DNA from: Thiohalomonas sp041685045
GTDB taxonomy: Bacteria > Pseudomonadota > Gammaproteobacteria > Thiohalomonadales > Thiohalomonadaceae
Length of the DNA stretch: 64,000 bases
Assembly (NCBI GenBank): GCA_041685045.1
Contig: JAWLGP010000018.1
Location: forward strand, 1 to 64,000
Reading direction: 5' to 3'
The notes below the pieces were generated by a model. That model was not told the origin of the DNA. It searched no databases and saw nothing but the letters and a program-made list of their open reading frames with translations. A program made the translations under genes and the position numbers. Below, one piece after another: positions 16,319 to 24,626 of this stretch (position 1 is the first letter of the stretch; every line of letters begins with the position of its first letter).

Positions 16319-17362
16319 ATGAACCTGATCTCCCTCTCCGATTGGCCGCTGTGGGCCGTCGTCGCCCTCTTCATCGCTGCCGCGGTAATCATCACCATAG
16401 CCGGCGTTCGCCTGACGCGGGTCAGTGACGCCCTGGCCGACCTCACCGGATTCGGTGAGGCGATCTTCGGCGCGGTGCTGCTCGGCGGCAGCACCTCCCT
16501 CTCCGGGATCATGACCTCGGCCACCTCTGCCTACAACGGGTATCCCGAACTGGCGGTCAGTAACGCCATCGGCGGCATCGCGGCACAGACCACCTTCCTG
16601 GCCATCGCCGACTTCGCCTACCGCCGTGCCAACCTGGAGCACGCCGCCGCCTCCATCGAAAACCTGCTCCAGGGGGCACTGCTGATCACCCTGCTTTCGA
16701 TTCCGATCCTCGCCGCCGCCGGCCCCGACGTGACCCTGCTGGCGATCCACCCGGCCTCGTTGCTGCTGCTGGGCGCCTATATCGCTGGCACCCGACTGGT
16801 CGCCAGCGCCCGGGCCGCACCGTTGTGGCGCCCGATGCACACCCACGAAACCCGCGAGGACGAACCGCATACCCAACCCGACCGGGCCCCGCCCCTTGCC
16901 ACACTCTGGCTTCAGTTCACGCTGCTGGCGCTCATCCTCGCCGCCACCGGCTACCTGGTCGCCCACACCGGCATGGCGCTGGTCGAGCGCACCGGGCTTT
17001 CCGAAAGCCTGGTGGGCGGCTTGTTCACCGCGGTGGCCACCTCGTTGCCGGAGTTGGTCACCGCCGTCGCCGCGGTGCGCCAGGGTGCCCTCACTCTGGC
17101 GGTCGGCGTGATCATCGGCGGTAACAGCTTCGACGTACTGTTTTTGGCATTCTCCGACATCGCCTACCGGGACGGCTCCATCTACCACGCCATTACCAAC
17201 GAGCAGATTTTCATCGTCGCCCTGACCATCCTGCTGACCGGGATTCTGTTGCTCGGCCTGCTGCGCCGGGAGCCGGCCGGCTTTGCCCGAATCGGTTTCG
17301 AGAGCGTGCTGGTGCTGCTGGTCTATTTCACCGGCTTTGTGCTGATCGCCGTCGGCGGATGA
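16319..17362 (+). CDS. Sodium/calcium exchanger-family (CaCA) antiporter
   Basis: The 347-residue membrane protein has two homologous five-helix halves. The second carries a good alpha-repeat (AVATSLPELVTAVAAVRQG, then VIIGGNSFDVLFLA). The first is divergent (FGEAIFGAVLLGGSTSLSGI, then SNAIGGIAAQTTFLAI), lacking the usual acidic residue after the LP position. The family exchanges Ca2+ or other cations for Na+ or H+ across the inner membrane. A loop of about 40 polar residues (MHTHETREDEPHTQ) separates the halves. ATG 16319 is chosen because it places the first helix directly at the N-terminus. Confidence 0.85.
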   Translation: MNLISLSDWPLWAVVALFIAAAVIITIAGVRLTRVSDALADLTGFGEAIFGAVLLGGSTSLSGIMTSATSAYNGYPELAVSNAIGGIAAQTTFLAIADFAYRRANLEHAAASIENLLQGALLITLLSIPILAAAGPDVTLLAIHPASLLLLGAYIAGTRLVASARAAPLWRPMHTHETREDEPHTQPDRAPPLATLWLQFTLLALILAATGYLVAHTGMALVERTGLSESLVGGLFTAVATSLPELVTAVAAVRQGALTLAVGVIIGGNSFDVLFLAFSDIAYRDGSIYHAITNEQIFIVALTILLTGILLLGLLRREPAGFARIGFESVLVLLVYFTGFVLIAVGG

Positions 17363-17407
17363 GCGGGGCTTATACTTCGGATACGAGGGACGCAATGGAG
17401 GTGCGAC

Positions 17408-17833
17408 ATGGCACAGGAGCCAACAGTGGAGGCGATCGACGCGCGCGTAATGGCGATCGTGGAAACGGCCATCGACGAGATGGGCGGCCCGACCGAAATG
17501 GTCCGCCACCGCGACCAGGCCATTTTGCCCGCGCTGGTGGAGTCCGCCTACGTGCTGGTGCTGCGCGAGGAGGCGCACCAGAGCGACGACGAAATTGCCG
17601 CCTTTCTCGGCATCTCCCCCGGTGCGGTCGACAGTGTGTTCCAGGCACCCATGGAGAGCCACCTGGCGCGCATGCATCAGCGCCAGGACATCCAACCGGA
17701 GTTCGAACGGCACACCGACCCCGACTGGAGCGGCCAGCCGGAGACCGGTCGCCAGGAGCCGGAGTTCGTAGCCGGCGCGATCGCGAAGTTCGCGTACAGT
17801 GTGGTCAATCGACGCCGGGCCCGTGCCCACTGA
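17408..17833 (+). CDS. Conserved hypothetical protein with a helix-turn-helix-like segment
   Basis: This is a 141-residue acidic-basic soluble protein with a good ribosome site (GGAGGTG) before ATG 17408. The segment SDDEIAAFLGISPGAVDSVF (residues about 59-78) has the pattern of a sigma-like or HTH motif, and the C-terminal AGAIAKFAYSVVNRRRARAH is strongly basic. I recognise it only as a 'probable regulatory domain' type protein; DNA binding is an inference. It is followed 57 bases later by a membrane-anchored protein on the same strand. Confidence 0.6.
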   Translation: MAQEPTVEAIDARVMAIVETAIDEMGGPTEMVRHRDQAILPALVESAYVLVLREEAHQSDDEIAAFLGISPGAVDSVFQAPMESHLARMHQRQDIQPEFERHTDPDWSGQPETGRQEPEFVAGAIAKFAYSVVNRRRARAH

Positions 17834-17890
17834 TTCTGCTCCGCGCACCGGCGGCCATTGCCGCCGGTGCCGCCAGCCGCCGATGTCCGG

Positions 17891-18355
17891 ATGAAAAAAA
17901 GGCAGCTGTTCCGCCTGCTGGCTATAGTGCTGCTGTTTGCCCTGGCAGTGATCTCGGCGCGGCTGGCCGAACGCAACGCCCGGCTGGAGGCGGCGCTCGC
18001 CGACGCCCGCACCGAAGTCGCCGGCTTGCGTGAACGCCTCTCGTCGGCCCCCCCGCCGGCGGGTGGGCAAGAATTGCTCTCGCCCCCGGAGCGGCGCAGG
18101 CTTCAGGACCGGCTTGGCGAACATGCGATAGCCGCCCTGCGCAACGACTTGATGACCCACCCGGAACTGATCCCGGTGGAACCGAGTCTTGGCGGGAAAA
18201 TGGGTTTCTATGACCCCGCCCAAATCCGCATCCTCAGCGACCGCTGGGTCATGGCCGGGTTCGAGGATGGCCACAACGCCGGCAAGCTGTTGCTGCGCTA
18301 TCGCATCGACGACGGCGAAATCCGCTGGGAGGTGCTGGACGTGCAGCCGCTCTGA
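17891..18355 (+). CDS. Membrane-anchored hypothetical protein with short coiled coil
   Basis: ATG 17891 yields 154 residues: a basic N-terminus (MKKRQLFR), one transmembrane helix (LLAIVLLFALAVISA) and a coiled-coil-like helix (LAERNARLEAALADARTEVA, residues about 24-48). A globular periplasmic domain with GGKMGFYDPAQIRILSDRWV follows, ending DDGEIRWEVLDVQPL. The C-terminal domain looks like a small mixed alpha/beta fold. I do not recognise the family. It is probably co-transcribed with the gene at 17408. Confidence 0.6.
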   Translation: MKKRQLFRLLAIVLLFALAVISARLAERNARLEAALADARTEVAGLRERLSSAPPPAGGQELLSPPERRRLQDRLGEHAIAALRNDLMTHPELIPVEPSLGGKMGFYDPAQIRILSDRWVMAGFEDGHNAGKLLLRYRIDDGEIRWEVLDVQPL

Positions 18356-18392
18356 AAAAAAAAGAAGACGGCAGGAATACTCTTGCCGTCTT
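18354..18392 (-). terminator. Hairpin with A-tract: intrinsic terminator in the minus orientation
   Basis: AAGACGGCA (18365-18373) pairs with TGCCGTCTT (18384-18392). On the plus strand nine consecutive A residues at 18354-18362 precede the stem. Read on the minus strand this is a stem followed by a T-tract, a textbook rho-independent terminator. It sits directly after the stop of the plus-strand gene ending at 18355, where the T-tract faces the wrong way for that gene. It may block antisense transcription coming from the rhomboid operon to the right. Confidence 0.6.
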
Positions 18393-18578
18393 GAGATGGG
18401 AAATCGAATGGAAGCAGGCGCAGACCTATCTTCATTCATACGGACAGCAGGGGAGTTGATGCCGGTCACAAAAACAGCCCGCAATCCCGCCGTAACCGGG
18501 GCGCCTGTCGCGGTTGGCGGCCTATCCATTGGGGAAGGTTTCGCGCGATCGGCCGTGATTTTATACTTGGCCCTTAGA

Positions 18579-18732
18579 AAAAATTTTGTAACTGCTCGCT
18601 TGGGTACGCTCTCGATGTCCCGCGCCGACACGAGGCATCCGTCTTCCCCGCGAAGGCGGGGATCCAGTGACCGTTCCCTGGATTACCGCCTGCGCGGGAA
18701 TGACGGAGGGGGCGAGTCGTCACAAAATTTTT
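18579..18732. mobile_element. ~154 bp MITE-like element with terminal inverted repeats
   Basis: The left end AAAAATTTTGTAACTGCTCG is mirrored by the right end CGAGTCGTCACAAAATTTTT (16 of 20 match as inverted repeats). Between them is a core with two REP palindromes (CCCCGCGAAGGCGGGG and CCGCCTGCGCGGGAATGACG). A second, more degraded copy with the same order of parts lies at 61796-61957. It has no coding capacity. Its right end lies 43 bases before the J-domain gene start, so it may supply or alter that gene's promoter. Confidence 0.75.
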
Positions 18733-18775
18733 AGAGACACGGATGTGTCCAAGCTTATAATTACGATAAATAAAA

Positions 18776-19471
18776 ATGCAAAATACCAAAGATTACTATC
18801 GGCTATTGCACGTGCAATCCGATGCGCCATTGGCGGTGATTCGTTCCAGTTATCGCGCCTTGATGCAGAAATCGGGACAGCATCCCGATCGAGGAGGGGA
18901 TCACGAGCAGGCCGCATTGATCAATGAGGCCTATGCGGTTTTGAGCGATCCGCAAAAGCGGGCCGAATACGACCTGCGCCTGCGGCAGCCGAACATCGAT
19001 TCGGCTTCCGCCGCCGATGAAAGCCGCTACCGTGAAGCTTCGGCCGACCGTTGTCTGTTCTGCGGTACGCCCCACCTTGCCGGGGCGATTCATCAACGCA
19101 GCGGCAACTGTTCCGCCTGCGCAAGCCCGCTTTTCGTTGCCCCGAAACTGCAGCTGCCGCAGGGCTGCCGGCGCGGCGCACAGCGGCTGGCCCATGGCGG
19201 CGATATCGCCTTCTATACCCGCTGGCCCCAGGAGGTCGCCCATCACGGGCAGATCCGAAACCTTTCGCCCAATGGCATGCAGTTTCAGACCCGGGTGGCC
19301 CTGGAAAAGGATCGGGTCATCAAGATCGACGGGGATGCGATGAGTTCGGTGGCGCGTGTGGTCAACCAGAGCCGGCAGTGGGGGCTGACGCGGGTCTATT
19401 GGGTGGGTGTCGAGTTTTGCACGATTCGGTTTGTCAGTCCCAAGGGCACTTTCTTTTCCGCCGTCGTCTGA
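18776..19471 (+). CDS. J-domain / zinc-ribbon / PilZ-like fusion protein
   Basis: The 231-residue protein combines three parts. Residues 6-67 form a DnaJ-type J domain with the essential HPD (36-38), ending YDLRLRQ. Two CxxC pairs (C93/C96 and C112/C115) form a probable zinc ribbon. Residues about 130-231 look like a PilZ domain: RxxxR as R133 GAQ R137 followed by NLSPNG (162-167), the two motifs that bind cyclic di-GMP, then VARVVNQSR and a VGVEF strand. It would couple Hsp70 (DnaK) recruitment to c-di-GMP sensing if both halves work. The upstream sequence is AT-rich, partly from the MITE end. Confidence 0.75.
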   Translation: MQNTKDYYRLLHVQSDAPLAVIRSSYRALMQKSGQHPDRGGDHEQAALINEAYAVLSDPQKRAEYDLRLRQPNIDSASAADESRYREASADRCLFCGTPHLAGAIHQRSGNCSACASPLFVAPKLQLPQGCRRGAQRLAHGGDIAFYTRWPQEVAHHGQIRNLSPNGMQFQTRVALEKDRVIKIDGDAMSSVARVVNQSRQWGLTRVYWVGVEFCTIRFVSPKGTFFSAVV

Positions 19472-19496
19472 GGCGAAGCTCCCCCGAGTTGCGGGC

Positions 19497-20192
19497 TCAG
19501 CTGCGCGCCCGGCCGAACAGCGCTACCCCACGCTCCTTGAACAGCGGGATCAGCAAAACGCCCGCGACGAAGCCGCCGACATGGGCAAACCATGCCACGC
19601 CGGGTTCGTTCGGATCGGCGCCCAGCGAACTCAAAAACTGCAACAGGAACCAGATGCCGAGCACGATCCCGGCCGGCAGATGCAGCAGGTATGGGTAGAT
19701 GAAGATCGGGATCACCACCAGCACCCGGGCCCGCGGATGCAGCAGCAGGTAGGCGCCGAGCACTCCCGCCACCGCCCCGCTGGCGCCGATCATCGGCAGC
19801 ACCGCATCGGGGTTCATGACCGCTTGGGTCATCGCGGCGGCGACACCGCAGATCAGATAGAAAAACACGAACCGCACGTGCCCCATCGCGTCTTCCACGT
19901 TGTTGCCGAAGATCCACAGGTACAGCATGTTGCCTGCCAGGTGCAGCAGTCCGCCGTGCAGGAACATGGCGGAGAAGACGGTCATTTCCGCCGGGATGAC
20001 CTGCAGTTCCGGCGGCAACTCCTGGCCGGCAAAGAGGGTCGCCGGGATAAAACCGAAGCTGTAGACCAGGGCTTGCTGTAGCCGGGCCGGATGCGAGACC
20101 TGCCAGAGGAACACCAGCGTACAGGCGACAATGATGCCGACCGTGATGAATGCGGTGCGCCGGGTCGGGTTGTCGTCGCGGAGTGGAATCAT
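19497..20192 (-). CDS. Rhomboid-family intramembrane serine protease
   Basis: The 231-residue protein (ATG 20192) has six or seven transmembrane segments. It has the rhomboid signature: HGGLLHLAGNMLYLWIFG (oxyanion/loop histidine and asparagine), catalytic serine in GASGAVAGVLGAY, and catalytic histidine in FAHVGGFVAG. It would cleave single-pass membrane proteins within the bilayer. Its ATG overlaps the TGA of the SMUG glycosylase gene (20189-20192), so it is translated as the second gene of that pair. A longer frame upstream is out of register with that coupling and was not used. Confidence 0.92.
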   Translation of the reverse strand: MIPLRDDNPTRRTAFITVGIIVACTLVFLWQVSHPARLQQALVYSFGFIPATLFAGQELPPELQVIPAEMTVFSAMFLHGGLLHLAGNMLYLWIFGNNVEDAMGHVRFVFFYLICGVAAAMTQAVMNPDAVLPMIGASGAVAGVLGAYLLLHPRARVLVVIPIFIYPYLLHLPAGIVLGIWFLLQFLSSLGADPNEPGVAWFAHVGGFVAGVLLIPLFKERGVALFGRARS

Positions 20193-20947
20193 GGCGGGGG
20201 GTGGTCGGTAGGGTTGGTCTGAGTGTAGCCGGCGGAGGGGGGCACCAATCCATAGCCGGCAAGGATGGCGTCGACCTCGGTGGACCAGCCACGGGCGGCC
20301 GGATTGGCCGGGCTCGGGTGGGGCAGGGTGCCCAGCCGGAGGGGCTCGCCGGCAAACAGCGCCAGGCAGCGCTGCCACGCCAGACGACCGAGCCCGAACA
20401 CAAATTCCGGCCGCAACACTGTCACCGCCGAGCGCAGCCCGAGGTCGCAGACGGGATACAGCGTCGCCCGATCTGCCGGGGCCAGTTTGTCGGGAGTCAG
20501 ATTGCGACCGGCGCCATCGACAAAGGCGATGGGGCACCAGTTCAGGATGAAGAACTCGGCAAAAAATCGATCGGGGCTGCCGAAGCGCGAGGCGACCCAC
20601 TCCCAAAACCGGCAGCCGCTGCCTTCGTGGCGGCGGCTGGCGAAGCCGAGCACCGGGCGCTTGGGGTGTTCGCAGGGCGGCCGTCGCACCGGGGCTTCGA
20701 TACCTAGAAAGTCGCGCACCCAGGTCGGATCCCCGAACGGAACACCGGTCTGCACCATCCCGAACGGACCGGGATTCAAGCCGACCAACACCACCCGTTT
20801 CGGCGGTTGCCCGTAACGCTCCAGGAACGCGCAGTGCGCCTCCCAGGCGTAGTCCAGCGGCCGGTAGGCGCAGGCGACCGGGGGACCGAATGGCAAGCCC
20901 GCCACCGCATCGCGAAGTTCAGCGGTAGCGGCAACGAGGCGGTTCAC
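20189..20947 (-). CDS. SMUG1-type uracil-DNA glycosylase
   Basis: The 252-residue protein has the family 3 UDG motifs: VLVGLNPGPFGMVQTGVPFG (residues about 53-72; the asparagine of NPGPFGM is the catalytic position) and LPHPSPANPAARGW (about 208-221; the SMUG HPSPANP histidine loop). Length matches SMUG1. It removes uracil and oxidised pyrimidines from DNA in base-excision repair. SMUG1-like genes occur patchily in bacteria. It is first in a two-gene unit with the rhomboid protease; no functional link between the two is evident. Confidence 0.92.
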   Translation of the reverse strand: MNRLVAATAELRDAVAGLPFGPPVACAYRPLDYAWEAHCAFLERYGQPPKRVVLVGLNPGPFGMVQTGVPFGDPTWVRDFLGIEAPVRRPPCEHPKRPVLGFASRRHEGSGCRFWEWVASRFGSPDRFFAEFFILNWCPIAFVDGAGRNLTPDKLAPADRATLYPVCDLGLRSAVTVLRPEFVFGLGRLAWQRCLALFAGEPLRLGTLPHPSPANPAARGWSTEVDAILAGYGLVPPSAGYTQTNPTDHPPP

Positions 20948-21055
20948 GACGGGGGGCCAAGGAGGTGTCAGTCACGACGGGCGCTCTTCGCTCTATCATA
21001 AGCCCAATTCTGGACGGTGAAGCTGCCGCCTTCGAGCGCAACCGGAGGAGAGATC

Positions 21056-21595
21056 ATGCGACGGCTATGGATCACGGTGTTGGTACTGCTGCTGGGTGGT
21101 TGTGCGGGCACGCCGACTTCACCCGATTCGCCCTATTTCACCGTCCCGGCGGGTTCCCGCTTGATCCTCGAGCAACCGCTGGTCATTCCACCGGAGCGGG
21201 TCAGCGTCTACATCCAGAAGGGCGAGGTTATGCGCTATGGCGCCGTCAACCGCTATTACCCCCACTGCAAGCTGGAATTGCGCGAGCGCACGGCACAGGC
21301 GTTCACCTTGCAGCCGGATACCTTCCTCGTCACCCGCGTCTCCCGGAACATCTGGATGGTCAGCCGACCGTCATCGGTCCGCTTGGCCGGTGCCGCCTTC
21401 AGCGGCGTGTTCGGTGACGACAGCAGCCCGATGGCCGCGGAGATGACCACGGAGCTGTTCCTGGGCTCGGACCGTCAGCCCCAGGCCTATCGCATGAGTT
21501 GCATTTATTGGGATGATCCGGCCTTTCCGGAGCACCTCTCCATCAACGAGATCCGCGCCACCCTCGCCGGCCTTTTTCGACTGGAGTTGCCGTAG
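21056..21595 (+). CDS. Lipoprotein of unknown function
   Basis: ATG 21056, preceded by GGAGGAG, encodes a 179-residue precursor with lipobox LLGGC (MRRLWITVLVLLLGGCAG). The mature part is beta-rich, with VPAGSRLILEQPLVIPPERV, then YIQKGEV, NRYYPHCKLELRERTAQAF and a YRMSCIYWDDP segment. Two cysteines in the mature chain may form a disulfide. It ends ATLAGLFRLELP. It resembles uncharacterised gammaproteobacterial lipoproteins; no function can be given. It diverges from the SMUG gene. Confidence 0.7.
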   Translation: MRRLWITVLVLLLGGCAGTPTSPDSPYFTVPAGSRLILEQPLVIPPERVSVYIQKGEVMRYGAVNRYYPHCKLELRERTAQAFTLQPDTFLVTRVSRNIWMVSRPSSVRLAGAAFSGVFGDDSSPMAAEMTTELFLGSDRQPQAYRMSCIYWDDPAFPEHLSINEIRATLAGLFRLELP

Positions 21596-21597
21596 GC

Positions 21598-21740
21598 AGT
21601 CGGTGCGGTTCGTTCCTCGGCAACTGCTCCCTGCGTTGCTCTACCTCCTGCATCCATGCAGTCGTCACCACACCCTACGGATCCTGATCCCGTAGGATGG
21701 GCAAAGGAGCGCAGCGACGTGCCCATCACCCCGAGAGGTT
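21598..21740. repeat. Single copy of the ~195 bp composite repeat (both modules)
   Basis: A CGGTGCGGTTCGTTCCTCGG to GTCGTCACCACACC module (about 21600-21675) is followed by half of the GTAGGATGGGCAAAG module in the variant GGAGCGCAGCGACGTGCCCA (about 21692-21726). It shows that the array unit at 4262 also exists as a solitary element. It lies between the lipoprotein stop and the Hsp20 gene, and may hold that operon's promoter at its right edge (21740-21787). Confidence 0.85.
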
Positions 21741-21787
21741 CGGTGCGGGCTAAGCTCACAGTAAATCGATTTCCGCCCGGGGCTTCC

Positions 21788-22159
21788 ATGGCGCGATCCG
21801 ACGAGCTGTTTGCCCTCACCCGCCGTCTCTACCGTGCGCCGGCATGCGGCTCGCTGCGCTGGCGGCCGCTGGCGGACGTCCACCGCAGTGCCCACGGCTG
21901 GTTGGTGAAGTTCGAGCTTGCCGGCGTGGACGAGGAGCAGGTCAGTGTGACCCTCTCCGGACGCTGGCTGCTGCTGCGCGGCAGCCGTGCCGATCTGGAC
22001 CTGGTGGAGGGCTGTCGGTCGCACACGATGGAGATCGCCTACAGCCGCTTCGAGCGGCTGATCGAATTGCCGGAGCCGGTCGAGGGCGCAGCCCTCGAAG
22101 TGACCTACCGCCGCGGCATGTTCCTTGTCCATCTGATTACCAAAGAGGGCGCCCCATGA
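21788..22159 (+). CDS. Hsp20 / alpha-crystallin-like small heat-shock protein
   Basis: The 123-residue protein has an alpha-crystallin domain: RPLADVHRSAHGWLVKFELA, GVDEEQVSVTLSGRWLLLRG, then YSRFERLIELPEPVEGAALE and YRRGMFLVHL (the usual GVLxxxxPK position is changed). The N-terminal arm is only about 25 residues. It would hold unfolding proteins in the cytoplasm. Its TGA overlaps the ATG of lon (22156-22159), so holdase and protease are translationally coupled. Confidence 0.9.
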   Translation: MARSDELFALTRRLYRAPACGSLRWRPLADVHRSAHGWLVKFELAGVDEEQVSVTLSGRWLLLRGSRADLDLVEGCRSHTMEIAYSRFERLIELPEPVEGAALEVTYRRGMFLVHLITKEGAP

Positions 22160-24492
22160 ACGCAGCCTCCGATCAGCGCTCGCTGCCGGTCTTTCCCCTG
22201 CGCAACACCCCTCTGTTTCCCTACGTGCTGGCGCCGTTTTCGGCCGGCCGATCGGCCTCGTTGAAGGCACTGGAAGAGGCGCTGGCCGAGCGCGAGAAAC
22301 AGATCGTGGTATCGGCACAGCTGGACCCCACCGAAGACGCGCCGACCGGGCGTGATCTCTACTCCACCGGAACACGGGCAATCATCCGCCAGATGGCCCG
22401 CTCGGAGGAGACCATCGAGGTGATCCTGCAGGGGGTCGAGCGGGTCCGCCTGATGTCGGTGTCGCAGACCGAGCCCTATCTGCGTGCGGAGATCGAGCCG
22501 TTGCCGACCACCATTGAAACCACCGCCTCCGCCGAGGCCATGCGGCGGGAACTGGTCAATCTGGCGGTTCGCTATCAGAGCTTGACCCAGGCGATGCAGG
22601 AGTATGACGTGCGGTTGCTGGCGCGGCAGCTCTCCGGCGAACCGATGCACCTGGTCTATCTGCTCGCCTCGATGCTCGATCTGGACAAGGAGCAGGCCCA
22701 ACGGCTGCTGGAGACCGGATCCTATGTCGAGTCGATGCGGCTTTTGCTCAACTATCTCACTCATGAGCTCCAGATCGCCGAACTGCGTCAGGAGATCGCG
22801 GGCGAGGCGGCTTCGCAGATGGGCCGCCAGCAGCGTGAATACCTGTTGCGTCAGCAGCTGCGCGCGATTCAGGAGGAACTCGGCGAAGATGAGCCGGAAG
22901 GTTCCGAGGTCAATCAGCTGCGGGGGCGGGTGGACGAAATGGATCTGCCGGCTCCGGTCCGTGAAGAGGCGGAACGGGAGCTCAAACGGCTGGAACGGAT
23001 CCCGGGGGCATCGCCGGAGCACCAGGTTGCGCGTTCGCACCTGGAACTCATCATGGAACTGCCGTGGCGACGGATGACGGACGACAATCTGGATCTGTCG
23101 CGGGCGCGGCGGATCCTGGATGAGGATCACTACGACCTGGAGGACATCAAGGAGCGCATCCTCGAACACCTGGCCGTGCTGAAACTCAACCCGGAGGCGC
23201 AGGCCCCGATCCTCTGCTTCGTCGGCCCGCCGGGGGTCGGCAAGACCTCGCTGGGGCAGTCCATCGCCCGCGCCCTGGGCCGCCATTTCGAGCGTTTCTC
23301 CCTCGGCGGCATGCACGACGAGGCGGAGCTGCGCGGTCACCGCCGCACCTACATCGGGGCCATGCCGGGGCGGATCCTCCAGGCGATCCGCCGCGCCGGG
23401 GTGAAGAACCCGCTGCTGATGCTGGACGAGGTGGACAAGCTGGGTCGTGACTTCCGCGACGACCCCGCTTCGGCCCTGCTGGAGGTGCTCGACCCGGCGC
23501 AGAATTTCGAGTTTCGGGACAATTACCTGGACCTGCCGTTCGACCTCTCCAAGGTACTTTTCATCACCACCGCCAACACCCTCGACACCATACCCAGCCC
23601 GCTACTGGATCGGATGGAAGTGATCCGCCTCTCCGGGTACTCGGACGAGGAAAAGAAGCAGATCGCAAGACGCTATCTGATCGAACGGATGCGTACCCAG
23701 GCCGGCATTCCCGAGGAGCAGTTTCAGCTGAATGATGAGACGCTGAGCGCGACCATCGGCCGCTACACCCGGGAGGCCGGGGTGCGTGGGCTCACCCGCG
23801 TACTCGGCCGGCTGGCGCGCAAGGTGGCACTGCGGATCGCCGAGGGCAAGCCGGGTGCCGACATCAACCCGGACAATCTCGCCGACTGGCTGGGCCCGCG
23901 GCGCTTCTTCCTGGAGCAGGCCCGCCAGCAGCTGCCGCCGGGGGTCGCCACCGGACTGGCCTGGACCGAAAGTGGCGGCGACGTGCTTTACATCGAGGCG
24001 ATTCTCCTGCCCGAGGGTGAGGGACTGAACCTCACCGGCCAACTGGGCGGGGTTATGCAGGAGTCGGCCAAAGCGGCGCGCAACTACATCATCTCCCATG
24101 GCGACGAACTCAAGATCGGGGCTCCGAAGGCCGGCCTGCACATCCATGTCCCCGCCGGCGCCATCCCCAAGGACGGCCCCTCCGCCGGCGTGACCATGGC
24201 CGCCGCGGTCGCCTCGCTGTTCTCCGGCTACGCGGTGCGTCCGGATACCGCCATGACCGGCGAGATCACGCTCACCGGCCTGGTGCTGCCGGTGGGTGGG
24301 ATCAAGGAGAAAGTCCTCGCTGCCCACCGTGCCGGGATCAAGCGGGTGATCCTGCCGAAGCAGAACGAAAACGACCTGGCCAACCTGCCGGAGAGCGTGC
24401 GCGCAGAGATGACGTTCGAGTTCGCCGAGCGTATCGAGGATGTGTTAAGCGCCGCGATCCCCGAACTCGGCGAGCGCCTGCACGCCGCCTGA
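22156..24492 (+). CDS. lon: ATP-dependent protease Lon (endopeptidase La)
   Basis: The 778-residue protein has all the Lon parts: N-terminal substrate domain (LPVFPLRNTPLFPYVLAPFS), AAA+ module with Walker A GPPGVGKTS near residue 358 and Walker B LLMLDEVDKLG, and the C-terminal protease domain. The catalytic serine is in KDGPSAGVTM and the lysine in GGIKEKVLAAHRAG. It degrades damaged and regulatory proteins in the cytoplasm. The coupling to an Hsp20 gene suggests this is a second, stress-type Lon paralogue rather than the clpX-linked housekeeping copy; that is inferred from context only. Confidence 0.95.
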   Translation: MNAASDQRSLPVFPLRNTPLFPYVLAPFSAGRSASLKALEEALAEREKQIVVSAQLDPTEDAPTGRDLYSTGTRAIIRQMARSEETIEVILQGVERVRLMSVSQTEPYLRAEIEPLPTTIETTASAEAMRRELVNLAVRYQSLTQAMQEYDVRLLARQLSGEPMHLVYLLASMLDLDKEQAQRLLETGSYVESMRLLLNYLTHELQIAELRQEIAGEAASQMGRQQREYLLRQQLRAIQEELGEDEPEGSEVNQLRGRVDEMDLPAPVREEAERELKRLERIPGASPEHQVARSHLELIMELPWRRMTDDNLDLSRARRILDEDHYDLEDIKERILEHLAVLKLNPEAQAPILCFVGPPGVGKTSLGQSIARALGRHFERFSLGGMHDEAELRGHRRTYIGAMPGRILQAIRRAGVKNPLLMLDEVDKLGRDFRDDPASALLEVLDPAQNFEFRDNYLDLPFDLSKVLFITTANTLDTIPSPLLDRMEVIRLSGYSDEEKKQIARRYLIERMRTQAGIPEEQFQLNDETLSATIGRYTREAGVRGLTRVLGRLARKVALRIAEGKPGADINPDNLADWLGPRRFFLEQARQQLPPGVATGLAWTESGGDVLYIEAILLPEGEGLNLTGQLGGVMQESAKAARNYIISHGDELKIGAPKAGLHIHVPAGAIPKDGPSAGVTMAAAVASLFSGYAVRPDTAMTGEITLTGLVLPVGGIKEKVLAAHRAGIKRVILPKQNENDLANLPESVRAEMTFEFAERIEDVLSAAIPELGERLHAA

Positions 24493-24626
24493 ATTCGGCG
24501 GAAGTCCGGCCGTGGTGCAGGAAAAATCCGGCGCAGAGACGCGGAGGCGCAGAGGATCTCTTTCGAAACGGGCCCGGAGATCACATGGGAGGCCTACCTC
24601 GTTTCGCTCAGTTCCAACCGGGGCGT
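24493..24626. other. Short intergenic region after lon
   Basis: There is no gene here. About 24530-24557 contains GGCGCAGAGACGCGGAGGCG followed by CAGAGGA, a widespread low-complexity repeat ('GCAGAGACGCGGAG') found between genes in many GC-rich Proteobacteria. The two flanking genes are convergent, and I see no clear terminator. Confidence 0.5.

Noticed and set aside
16304..18631. Minus-strand frame of 775 codons opposite the antiporter and small genes
   Set aside because: Rich in Gln/Gly/His/Arg with no domain pattern, typical of antisense frames in GC-rich DNA; the plus-strand genes have clear features and ribosome sites.
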